This document shows, piece after piece, positions 14,881 through 22,188 of a stretch of 25,801 bases of DNA. Where the stretch lies: positions 1 to 25,801 of the forward strand of contig LOES01000168.1 of assembly GCA_001515955.1 (NCBI GenBank), written 5' to 3'. Under the pieces are notes generated by a model. It worked only from the letters and a program-made list of their open reading frames with translations, made no database searches and was not told the DNA's origin. The translations under genes and the position numbers were made by a program. The first letter of the stretch is position 1. Each line of letters starts with the position of its first letter. Source of the stretch: Clostridia bacterium BRH_c25 (lineage in GTDB: Bacteria; Bacillota_A; Clostridia; Lutisporales; Lutisporaceae).

Positions 14881-15483
14881 CTATATTCCGATTTTCGCTG
14901 CCACCGCCTTTAAGAAAGCAACCTGAGCAGTTTCCTCGACCAATTCAGCATTGTGCTCTGCATTTATTATATTGTCACCAACAGCAACAACTCCGTGGTC
15001 AACCAGTAAGAAGGCCGGCAGCTGAGGATACTTTTTGAACAGCTCCTCAATCATCGGAAAGTCTTCAGCGGCAACTACAGGAGTTTTCACATCCAAGATT
15101 GCAATAGGACATTTAAATTTCAGCTGCAGATGATGGGTTACCTTGTCCAGATCTTTTTTTGTCGACGCCCATCCAATGGCCCAGGGAGAATGGCAGTGCA
15201 TGACACCATTGACCTGAGGGGCTACCTTGTAGACAAAACCGTGCAGCAAAGCCTCTCTTGTGGGTTTTCCCTTACCTTCTACGAGCTTCCCGTCAAAATC
15301 CGTTATCAACAGGTTATCGTGATTGGCATCCATAAAAGAACCGCCGCTGGATTTTAAAACCATAAGATTTTCACCAGGGATACGGGCACTGAAATTCCCC
15401 CCGTTTCCTGTCTGGATTCCTCTTGTATAAGCCCTGGAGGCTGCAAGAATCATTTCATCTTTAATTCTCTTAATATCGGTCAT
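14881..15483 (-). CDS. Class II aldolase/adducin-family protein
   Basis: A 200-residue zinc aldolase-fold protein, like L-fuculose-phosphate aldolase and 3-oxo-tetronate-phosphate decarboxylases. The phosphate-loop region TGNGGNFSAR (25-34), SSGGSF (45-50), the catalytic E77 in GKPTREALLH, zinc ligands H96 and H98 in MHCHSPWA and H163 in VDHGVVAVG are all present. AGGAGAT lies 9 bases before ATG 15483. It is 30 bases downstream of the TpiA-like gene. The reaction could be a retro-aldol cleavage of a phosphorylated branched sugar or sugar acid, or a decarboxylation. An aldehyde made by cleavage would be a natural substrate for the nearby AOR. Specific substrate unknown. Confidence 0.87.
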   Translation of the reverse strand: MTDIKRIKDEMILAASRAYTRGIQTGNGGNFSARIPGENLMVLKSSGGSFMDANHDNLLITDFDGKLVEGKGKPTREALLHGFVYKVAPQVNGVMHCHSPWAIGWASTKKDLDKVTHHLQLKFKCPIAILDVKTPVVAAEDFPMIEELFKKYPQLPAFLLVDHGVVAVGDNIINAEHNAELVEETAQVAFLKAVAAKIGI

Positions 15484-15513
15484 AATGTATATCTCCTATC
15501 ACCAAAGTTTATA

Positions 15514-16302
15514 TTATTTGCCCATGAACAAAGGCATAGCCTGTCTGATAAGTTTATTGAAGCCTTTAGCGTCCCACGCACTCCTGCCTATAAACAGGCC
15601 GTCTATGTTGGGCATCTGTATCAGCCCTTCTACATTATCGGGATTTACGCTTCCACCATACAGAACAGGTATATCCAAGCCTGCATCTCCGAACAGCTCA
15701 ATAAGCGTGTTTTTTATTACCTTTTGCTTATTATCTGCATATTCAGCAGTCGCGGGGATACCATTAACACCGATTGCCCACACAGGCTCATATGCTATCC
15801 ACAGTTTGTGAGCATCCTCCCGGGTTACTCCATCCAAGCCCACCTTAAGCTGTATTCTCAGATATTCATCACTCACATTCAGTTGTCTTTGTTCCAGGGT
15901 TTCACCCACACACAGCAAGGGTGTGAATTCATGCTTTAATGCAGCAAGTACTTTTTTGTTCTCCTCAGTGTCAGTCTCTCCAAATACATGGCGCCTTTCC
16001 GAGTGTCCAATTTCTATAATACTTACTCCAATCTCCTTTATCATTAGGGGAGATATCTCTCCGGTAAACTGCCCCTGCTCTTCCCAGCACATATTCTGTG
16101 CTCCGATTTTGATACTTTCAGGGGATACCGTTTTACTGGCACTTTCCAACGCAGTAAAGGAGGGTATTACAAAAAGCTCAAGGTGTTTTCTGTCCAAATC
16201 CTCTGTCAACGTGCTCAGTTCATTAAGATAATCAACCGTATCAGCTATTGTTTTGTACATTTTTGTATTCGTACCCATGTAAAGCTTATTCATTTTTTTC
16301 AT
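15514..16302 (-). CDS. Triosephosphate-isomerase-like protein, probable L-erythrulose-1-phosphate isomerase type
   Basis: A 262-residue TIM barrel with the full catalytic set: N12 and K14, H100 in IGHSERR and E172 in AYEPVWAIG. It is unlikely to be the glycolytic enzyme. The first segment reads MGTNTKMYKT where the canonical form has GNWKMN, and the phosphate-gripping loop after PVWAIG reads VNGIPAT instead of TGKTAT. Those deviations resemble what I recall of EryH/LerI, which isomerise tetrulose phosphates. The neighbouring RpiB-like gene is the usual partner of that activity. The start is ATG 16302 with GGAG 8 bases ahead; a GTG at 16311 is rejected. It lies 14 bases after the RpiB-like gene. 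Confidence 0.82.
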   Translation of the reverse strand: MKKMNKLYMGTNTKMYKTIADTVDYLNELSTLTEDLDRKHLELFVIPSFTALESASKTVSPESIKIGAQNMCWEEQGQFTGEISPLMIKEIGVSIIEIGHSERRHVFGETDTEENKKVLAALKHEFTPLLCVGETLEQRQLNVSDEYLRIQLKVGLDGVTREDAHKLWIAYEPVWAIGVNGIPATAEYADNKQKVIKNTLIELFGDAGLDIPVLYGGSVNPDNVEGLIQMPNIDGLFIGRSAWDAKGFNKLIRQAMPLFMGK

Positions 16303-16316
16303 CAATACCACTCCGC

Positions 16317-16781
16317 TTATTTCATATTCATGTCTTCTATAGCTTTTATATTCTTTACCTTGGGTGTCGAGCTTCCATCTACAAATTTAAGACTTACCCA
16401 CTCAGAAACAATTTTTTTTGCCAATTCGGGACCTATTACCCGTGCCCCCATGCATAATACATTTCCATCATTGCTAAGCCTTGAACGTTCAGCCGAAAAG
16501 TTGTCATGGCATACAGCCGCCCTTATACCTTTGAATTTATTGGCTGTCATAGCCATTCCTATGCCTGTACCGCAAATCAGTATGCCGTCCTTTGTATATC
16601 CACTTTCTATTATTCTCTCACATACCTTCTGTGCCACAACCGGATAAAATGTTGTATCCTCCGTGGTATCCACCCCTACGTTTTCTACATTTATACCCTT
16701 GCTTCTTAAAAACTCTTCAATTATATTCTTCATTTGTACTGCAGCATTGTCACAACCTATTACTATAGTATTCCCAATCAT
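16317..16781 (-). CDS. RpiB/LacAB-family sugar-phosphate isomerase, probable D-erythrulose-4-phosphate isomerase type
   Basis: A 154-residue RpiB-fold protein. The catalytic cysteine C70 lies in ILICGTGIGMAMTANKF, with the downstream RAAVCHDNFSAERSRLSNDGNVLCMG region. Two residues differ from E. coli RpiB as I recall it: GCDH is GCDN (N12), and the ring-opening histidine in SRQHNDTNV is serine (S103). Loss of the ring-opening His fits an open-chain tetrose phosphate. With the TpiA-like neighbour this gives the pair known for erythritol and threitol catabolism (EryH/EryI, LerI/DerI). AAGGAGGAG precedes ATG 16781. It lies 21 bases after the RLP gene. Confidence 0.85.
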   Translation of the reverse strand: MIGNTIVIGCDNAAVQMKNIIEEFLRSKGINVENVGVDTTEDTTFYPVVAQKVCERIIESGYTKDGILICGTGIGMAMTANKFKGIRAAVCHDNFSAERSRLSNDGNVLCMGARVIGPELAKKIVSEWVSLKFVDGSSTPKVKNIKAIEDMNMK

Positions 16782-16802
16782 TTTTTACTCCTCCTTATGC
16801 AA

Positions 16803-18053
16803 CTATCCCCAACAGTCTACCGCTGCTTTAAGATGCTCACATTCTTTTGCTGCCTGCTCAATCGGAATACCTTCAACTGCCGCTTTGACAGCACTCATAG
16901 TTGCTTTTGCACCGCAGGCTGCACCATTGGGATGCCCCTGAACCGCTCCCCCTACACCCAGAATTATATCTTTACCGATGTCATCGTATATCCCGGCCAG
17001 ATTAAGGGGGGTAATGCCTCCTCCCACCGCCGTCACTACAGGCTTTATTTCGCCTATAGCCATGCGCTGTGATTGTATTGTCTTAAAGAAATCATACCTG
17101 TCATCGGCGTTGTTTTCACCAACAAACATCGTCATTACAGCATGGGCTCCTGCCAGCCTTGGAATCAAACCTATGTATACGGAATTGGCTATACCGCCCT
17201 TTTGCCAGTTCATTACCCCTACCCCGGCGTAATGTGCCATTATAAACAGCTTGTCACCAAATTCCCCGCATATCTCTGCCATTGAATCAATCCCGCCAAA
17301 TACAAAGTTTACAAGGCAGCCTTTTGCCCCCGACTGGATAGCAGCTTTTGCATTATCTTTCATTTTTGAAGGGCTGTCGGTAATGTTGACAAGGTATACT
17401 GTTTCTTTTCCCGTGTGTTCAGCCGCACTTTTTGCAGCTTTTGTATACTCTCTTACACGGTCTGCAACCTCATTGTACCCGGTGTTGCCTAAAAGCTCGT
17501 CATCCTTTATAAGGTCAATTCCACCCAAGGCTGCCTCGTAAAACAGCTTGGCACCTTCGACAGGAGAGAAACCGGTACATGGTTTTATCATATTAAGTAC
17601 TAATGGGCGGCCGAAAGCTTTTGTAAGCTTCCTTAGATCATCAATGGACTGGGATGGGCCTCTAAATGCACCAATGGCATTTCCTGCAAGCTCAATATCT
17701 ATCAGCTTTGTTCTTAATGCTGTTGATACATCATTACCCATCATAGCAGTGAGCATCATGGAAAAATTCCCGGCAAAATTTGCAATGGGGAAAGCCAGTC
17801 TTAAGACCACTATTGTTTCTTCCCCTGATGGGATCTGATGCATAGATAATATCCGTCCTTGATAGTTTTCTACCATTTCCTGAGTTACTCCGGGTATTCT
17901 TATCCATGTACCAATGGTCTGGCCTACGGCGAAATTTCCTATCTTTTTAAAAACATTAGAGCTATCGGTACCATAAACCAGATAGGTTGCTATTATATAA
18001 TCTCCGGTCAGCTGTTCCGGCCGACTGTAGGGATAGTCAAAGTAACCGAGCAT
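16803..18053 (-). CDS. RuBisCO-like protein (RLP, form IV)
   Basis: A 416-residue homologue of the RuBisCO large subunit. The N-terminal domain ends near 130 and the barrel follows. GGIDLIKDDE at 178-187 holds the expected carbamylated lysine K183 and metal ligands D185 and E186. IKP with K157 matches RuBisCO K175, H274 matches H294, and LGVGGAVQGHPNG at 365-376 is the phosphate loop. Residues needed for CO2 fixation are changed: K177 is C159, the loop 6 lysine (K334) is E313 and E60 is Gly. It is therefore not a carboxylase. RLPs of D-apionate pathways decarboxylate or cleave 3-oxo-isoapionate 4-phosphate, and the isomerases next door fit the decarboxylase product. GGGAG lies 8 bases before ATG 18053; UPF0261 ends 14 bases upstream. 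Confidence 0.9.
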   Translation of the reverse strand: MLGYFDYPYSRPEQLTGDYIIATYLVYGTDSSNVFKKIGNFAVGQTIGTWIRIPGVTQEMVENYQGRILSMHQIPSGEETIVVLRLAFPIANFAGNFSMMLTAMMGNDVSTALRTKLIDIELAGNAIGAFRGPSQSIDDLRKLTKAFGRPLVLNMIKPCTGFSPVEGAKLFYEAALGGIDLIKDDELLGNTGYNEVADRVREYTKAAKSAAEHTGKETVYLVNITDSPSKMKDNAKAAIQSGAKGCLVNFVFGGIDSMAEICGEFGDKLFIMAHYAGVGVMNWQKGGIANSVYIGLIPRLAGAHAVMTMFVGENNADDRYDFFKTIQSQRMAIGEIKPVVTAVGGGITPLNLAGIYDDIGKDIILGVGGAVQGHPNGAACGAKATMSAVKAAVEGIPIEQAAKECEHLKAAVDCWG

Positions 18054-18067
18054 TTTCTTGTCACTCC

Positions 18068-19315
18068 CTATATATCAAAATTTGCATCAAGTTTTCCGAA
18101 GCGCTTGAGAATCTCAATCATCTCATTTGCTGCAGCTATGCCGAAGGACTCTTCATTAAGATTGGCATCAACATATTTTACGATTACATTATCATTGTAA
18201 ATATTTTCAATGAGAGTCTCAATAATTGCATCATCTACTTCTTTGTCATAGAGAGGCTCACCCGGCCTTGTATTTTTTCTGAAACCGTTTGTAGGTATTA
18301 GCAAAGTAACCTCACTCTTACTTTGATTCAGCCGTTCTGCAGTGATTTTTGCCACATCGATTCCCTCGTGCTTTAGAATTTTTATGTGAGCCAGTTGAGC
18401 ATTGTGCCGGATATACTTTCTTTTGTCAATATCTTTTGGCATGTTGTCCAAGGGATAATCAACAAAGTCCAGACCACCGGGAGATACAAGCAGTGGGATT
18501 CCCAACCTGCAAAGCATTGTCAGCCTGTCTGGCGCCCCATAGGAGAACCCTCCGCCAAAATATTCAGAGGTAATTTCATGGATGGTAAGATCCATAACAG
18601 CATTTATAGTTCCGCCGGCTGCAAGCTCTTCCATTGCTCTTCCTCCTACTCCGGTGGAGTGGAAGCCGATTGTTTCTATTCCCTTTGATGTAAGGTGGTT
18701 TATGGCGCTGCATACACCGTCATTTGTTATGCCCATAAGAGTCGTGCCCACTACTACACCATCACTGTTGCCAAGAGGCTTCCCCGCATTATTGACCATT
18801 CCGATGACACAGGAGGCTGCATTCTCCATCACAGTCCTTGTTATAGTATTCACCCCTGCAAGATCGGCAATGGAAGGTATCAATACAATGTCCCGGGTTC
18901 CAACAAGGGGCTCAAAAGTCCGGTTCCCGCTGGCGACAGTGGACAGCATTACTTTCGGAACTCCAATAGGAAGCTGTTTCATGCCGCTTACTGCAACCGA
19001 TGTATTCTGAACACCACCCATTGAAAAAACAGCATCAAATTTACCTTGCGCATAAAGCTCAGGAATTAGCTTTGTAATCCCTGATACAGCCAATTCCATC
19101 AACTCGCCTTTGCTTAAATTCTTTACATTCTCCCAATGATGGCCCGAAGCAGCAATGACATCCTCCCGGGGTATATCAAACCCCTGTGGCTCCTCAATGC
19201 CTATGCTTATATCAATGACTAATACTCTGTGACCGGCATTTTCTATAAACTTTTTTATATAGGTCAACTCTTTTAACTTTGTGTCACAGCTGGCAATTAC
19301 TGCAATAGTTTTCAT
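18068..19315 (-). CDS. UPF0261 / Tm-1-like ATP-binding domain protein
   Basis: A 415-residue member of UPF0261, the family of the N-terminal domain of the tomato Tm-1 resistance protein. The start MKTIAVIASCDTK, the IGVPKVMLSTVASGNRTFEPLVGTRDI segment, GFHSTGVGGRAME and LVSPGGLDFVDY are diagnostic. The glycine-rich GGSGGT of most members reads GGVQNT here. The TIM-barrel domain of plant Tm-1 is absent. Tm-1 binds ATP, but no enzyme reaction is established for bacterial members. It is the only ATP-binding protein in the block besides the transporter ATPase, so it may carry out the phosphorylation that the RLP step requires. Candidate starts are ATG 19315 and ATG 19321, with GGAGG just upstream; 19333 is less likely. 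Confidence 0.85.
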   Translation of the reverse strand: MKTIAVIASCDTKLKELTYIKKFIENAGHRVLVIDISIGIEEPQGFDIPREDVIAASGHHWENVKNLSKGELMELAVSGITKLIPELYAQGKFDAVFSMGGVQNTSVAVSGMKQLPIGVPKVMLSTVASGNRTFEPLVGTRDIVLIPSIADLAGVNTITRTVMENAASCVIGMVNNAGKPLGNSDGVVVGTTLMGITNDGVCSAINHLTSKGIETIGFHSTGVGGRAMEELAAGGTINAVMDLTIHEITSEYFGGGFSYGAPDRLTMLCRLGIPLLVSPGGLDFVDYPLDNMPKDIDKRKYIRHNAQLAHIKILKHEGIDVAKITAERLNQSKSEVTLLIPTNGFRKNTRPGEPLYDKEVDDAIIETLIENIYNDNVIVKYVDANLNEESFGIAAANEMIEILKRFGKLDANFDI

Positions 19316-19345
19316 CTGCATGCCTTCCTCCATTTGAAATAAGAG

Positions 19346-20149
19346 TTACTTACCAAAGACAGGCGTTGCCTTTATACGTTCTTCAAGCTCCTTATCATGA
19401 CAAAGAAGTAAAAAGCTCGGATCCTTAGCTCTTGCTTTTTGCATTTCAATACTTTTCCACGACTCAACTATGTTGTAAAAACGTCCTGGAGGAGTGATAT
19501 TATAGTGCAATTCGGGAATTTCGTTGAGATTGCCTTTGACAAATATCGAGTCCCCTGCACATATATAGCTGCCATCCTTTGTATCAACTTCAACAGACAT
19601 ATGACCAGGTGAGTGTCCAAAGGATTCAAATACCCTTACCCCAGGTATAATTTCAGTCTCGCCCTTTACTGTCTTGACTTCAAGCCCCTCAAAAGGAGAG
19701 TTGATGCCCAATGCAGCATTCTCATAGGATTTGTAGTATAGGGGTATCGGATTGTTGGCAAATTCCCATTCTCTCTCATGAGCGATAAATACAGCATTCG
19801 TAAATTTTTCCATGTAAAACATGTGATCCCAGTGCAAATGAGTAAACACTACTATATCAATGTCCTCAGGCTTGTACCCGATTTTTTCAAGCTGCTCATG
19901 TATAGCCATTCCAGGTTCCTGCCATGAACCCGGATGATGATATTTATCTGCTCTTTCAGTCCATGACATGCCTGTATCAACAAGCAGGAGCTTATCGCCG
20001 CCCTCTACAAGAAATGTAAACACAGGAAGCGGTACTTTTTCATTTGGCACATTTTTAAGATATGGTGCACACGAATGATGATAGTGGTACTGAAGCGGAT
20101 ATGTAGGCACATAACCTGTGTTAATTGGCCTTACAGTAAGATTTTTCAT
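19346..20149 (-). CDS. Metallo-beta-lactamase-fold hydrolase, lactonase-like
   Basis: A 267-residue protein of the metallo-beta-lactamase fold, nearest in motif to N-acyl-homoserine lactonases (AiiA type). The two-metal site is H104-x-H106-x-D108-H109 (THLHWDH), then HSPGHMS near 190, AGDS and a late His in LLCHDKE. The start is taken at ATG 20149, with GGGGA 9 bases ahead; ATG 20158 lies at that ribosome site. No signal peptide, so cytosolic. Between a sugar transporter and sugar-phosphate enzymes, hydrolysis of a sugar lactone is more plausible than quorum quenching. It would then supply the free sugar acid for the next step. Confidence 0.8.
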   Translation of the reverse strand: MKNLTVRPINTGYVPTYPLQYHYHHSCAPYLKNVPNEKVPLPVFTFLVEGGDKLLLVDTGMSWTERADKYHHPGSWQEPGMAIHEQLEKIGYKPEDIDIVVFTHLHWDHMFYMEKFTNAVFIAHEREWEFANNPIPLYYKSYENAALGINSPFEGLEVKTVKGETEIIPGVRVFESFGHSPGHMSVEVDTKDGSYICAGDSIFVKGNLNEIPELHYNITPPGRFYNIVESWKSIEMQKARAKDPSFLLLCHDKELEERIKATPVFGK

Positions 20150-20234
20150 AATATTCATTCCCCATTTCTGAAAATAATTTTTGTATATTGCTGAAGTATA
20201 TAAATATGAATTCCTTTATGCCTTGCCCATGTGT

Positions 20235-21209
20235 TCAAACCCTGTCAGCCTTTGTAATTGATTTCTCCTGTTTAGTTCTGGTATAAGAGTCAAATAGCAC
20301 CATTGTAAGAATTACAATGCCTACTACCATGGACTGTGCAAAGGAAGAAATCCCAAGAAGATTCATAACATTAACAATTATTGTTAGCAGAAGCGCGCCT
20401 ATAACAGTTCCAATCACTCCTCCTTCGCCACCCAGCAATGAAGTCCCGCCTACTACAACCGCCGCAACAGTCTGCAATCCGTACGCATCACCCATAGTCG
20501 CATCTGCGGCATTAAGTCTGGCTGTCATCAAAGCACCGGCGAGTCCTGCGGTAATACTGGACAGGATAAAAGCATAATATAGTGTATTCTTTACAGGAAC
20601 TGCAGAGTATAATGCAGCATCCGGATTAGCTCCGACCGAATAGACATCCCTGCCAAAGGTTGTTTTCTGAAGCAGTATATATGCCAGTGCAACAATAATT
20701 GAAGCAATTATGATAATAACAGGTATAGGGCCTATATAGCCTGTTCCAAACCATGTAAATCCTTCTGGAAGGCCAAATATTACAGCACCGTTCATTATTA
20801 TGATAGAAAGTCCCAGTACTACCCAATTGGTACCATATGTTGCTATAAATGATGGGAGCTTTACCGTTCCTACAAGAAATCCATTGAACATCCCTACTAA
20901 CGCACCTATAGCCACTCCCAGTAATACTACCAGCCATACAGGTATTCCTGTTTTTAAAAACTGGGCACAAGCGCATCCAATGAATCCTGCTGTTGCACCT
21001 ACAGAAAGATCCATATTTCCTGTGAGTATGACCGCTGTAAGTCCTGTGCTCAGTATAAGCAGTATGCTGGCTTGTCTGAATATCGTAATTATATTATCAA
21101 AGGTCATAAATTCTCTTACTATTATCGAAGAAATTGCAACCACGATCATAAGCCCAATAAAACTATAAGCCGATCGGGAGCGTCTGACCATTTTCAAATA
21201 TTCTTTCAT
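20235..21209 (-). CDS. Sugar ABC transporter permease, RbsC family (second)
   Basis: A 324-residue membrane protein with about eight to ten hydrophobic segments. Family marks are STGLTAVILTGNMDLSVGA near 55-75, KLPSFIATYGTNWVV, GANPDAALYSAVPV and the VVVGGTSLLGGEGGVIGT segment. The start is ATG 21209 with GGGGGG 8 bases ahead, instead of the GTG at 21218. The gap of 13 bases to the first permease gene shows one operon. With the first permease it probably forms a heterodimeric channel. The basic C-terminus (RTKQEKSITKADRV) is cytosolic. Confidence 0.92.
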   Translation of the reverse strand: MKEYLKMVRRSRSAYSFIGLMIVVAISSIIVREFMTFDNIITIFRQASILLILSTGLTAVILTGNMDLSVGATAGFIGCACAQFLKTGIPVWLVVLLGVAIGALVGMFNGFLVGTVKLPSFIATYGTNWVVLGLSIIIMNGAVIFGLPEGFTWFGTGYIGPIPVIIIIASIIVALAYILLQKTTFGRDVYSVGANPDAALYSAVPVKNTLYYAFILSSITAGLAGALMTARLNAADATMGDAYGLQTVAAVVVGGTSLLGGEGGVIGTVIGALLLTIIVNVMNLLGISSFAQSMVVGIVILTMVLFDSYTRTKQEKSITKADRV

Positions 21210-21222
21210 TTCTGGCACCCCC

Positions 21223-22188
21223 CTAAATGTTTCTCATTCGGCGTACAGTTGCATCTATTACAATTGATGCGAGTATTATTAGTCCGATAATAGCATTCTG
21301 ATAAAGTGATGGTACTCCTGCTACATTAATACCATTCTTAAGTATAGTGATTAAAAGTACCCCAAAAATGGTTCCGGAAACACCGCCCCTGCCCTCTCTT
21401 AGGGAGGTTCCCCCAAGTAACGTGGCAGCAACTGCTTCGAACTCCCAGCCTGCGCCTACAATAGGCTGACCTGATTCAAGCCGGCAAACAGTCAGCAACC
21501 CGCTTATTCCAGTCAGAAAACCTGCAAAAGCATATATCTTTACTGAAGTTTTTACAACATTTACTCCAGCCAAGACCAATGCCTCCGGATTTCCTCCAAG
21601 GCCAAATATATTTGCTCCTAATTTTGTCTTGTATAGAAGCACCCAGGTCAGAATAAACATAGCCGCGGCTATCCACACCGGAAGAGGGATTGCTAGTATT
21701 TTAGTTTCCGTTACCCTTATAAATATGTTATGGGAAAAATATATCGATGCACCGGCAGTCAGCAGCAGTGATACGCTATTGAGTATATTCTGCATCCCCA
21801 AGGTTGCAATAAATGGCGGTATCTTTCCCTTTGATACTACCAAGCCATTTACCGCTCCAACACATACGGAAGAGGCTACTGCTATTATTGCTGCGGGTAA
21901 TGCCGGTATCCCCATCTGCAGCATAAACACCCAGGCTACCGTTACAAAGCTTACCTGAGCACCAAGGGACAAATCAGTTCCCTGTGTTAATACAATCAAT
22001 GTCTGCGCAAATGCTACCAGCATCAATGGCACCGATTGAACAAGTATATTGGTAAGGTTTTTAAACTCCAGATAATTTGGCGAGGATAAACTAAACATAG
22101 CCACCATAAGTATAATTATCCATACAACAGGAGGGACGTTTTTTATGAAATTCGGCACCTTATTTTTTCCCAAGGCTTTAGCTTGCAA
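21223..22188 (-). CDS. Sugar ABC transporter permease, RbsC family (first)
   Basis: A 321-residue polytopic membrane protein. Signatures are FAQTLIVLTQGTDLSLGAQVSF, KIPPFIATLGMQNI, LGGNPEALVLAGVNV and ATLLGGTSLREGRGGVSGT. The start is TTG 22188, placed 8 bases after GGGAG; it overlaps the ATPase stop by 11 bases, so coupled translation is likely. No good ATG is near. It differs clearly in sequence from the other permease, consistent with a two-permease importer. Confidence 0.9.
   Translation of the reverse strand: MQAKALGKNKVPNFIKNVPPVVWIIILMVAMFSLSSPNYLEFKNLTNILVQSVPLMLVAFAQTLIVLTQGTDLSLGAQVSFVTVAWVFMLQMGIPALPAAIIAVASSVCVGAVNGLVVSKGKIPPFIATLGMQNILNSVSLLLTAGASIYFSHNIFIRVTETKILAIPLPVWIAAAMFILTWVLLYKTKLGANIFGLGGNPEALVLAGVNVVKTSVKIYAFAGFLTGISGLLTVCRLESGQPIVGAGWEFEAVAATLLGGTSLREGRGGVSGTIFGVLLITILKNGINVAGVPSLYQNAIIGLIILASIVIDATVRRMRNI

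Noticed and set aside
14881..14900. AT-only palindrome near the aldolase end as a terminator
   Set aside because: ATTTTATAAAAT has no GC pairs and no strong stem, so it would not terminate transcription.
15514..16302. Housekeeping glycolytic triosephosphate isomerase
   Set aside because: Not beside gap/pgk/gpm, and loop 6 and the N-terminal strand differ from the canonical enzyme, although the catalytic residues are kept.
16803..18053. True CO2-fixing RuBisCO
   Set aside because: The loop 6 lysine, K177 and E60 equivalents are replaced, and there is no phosphoribulokinase or small subunit in the window.
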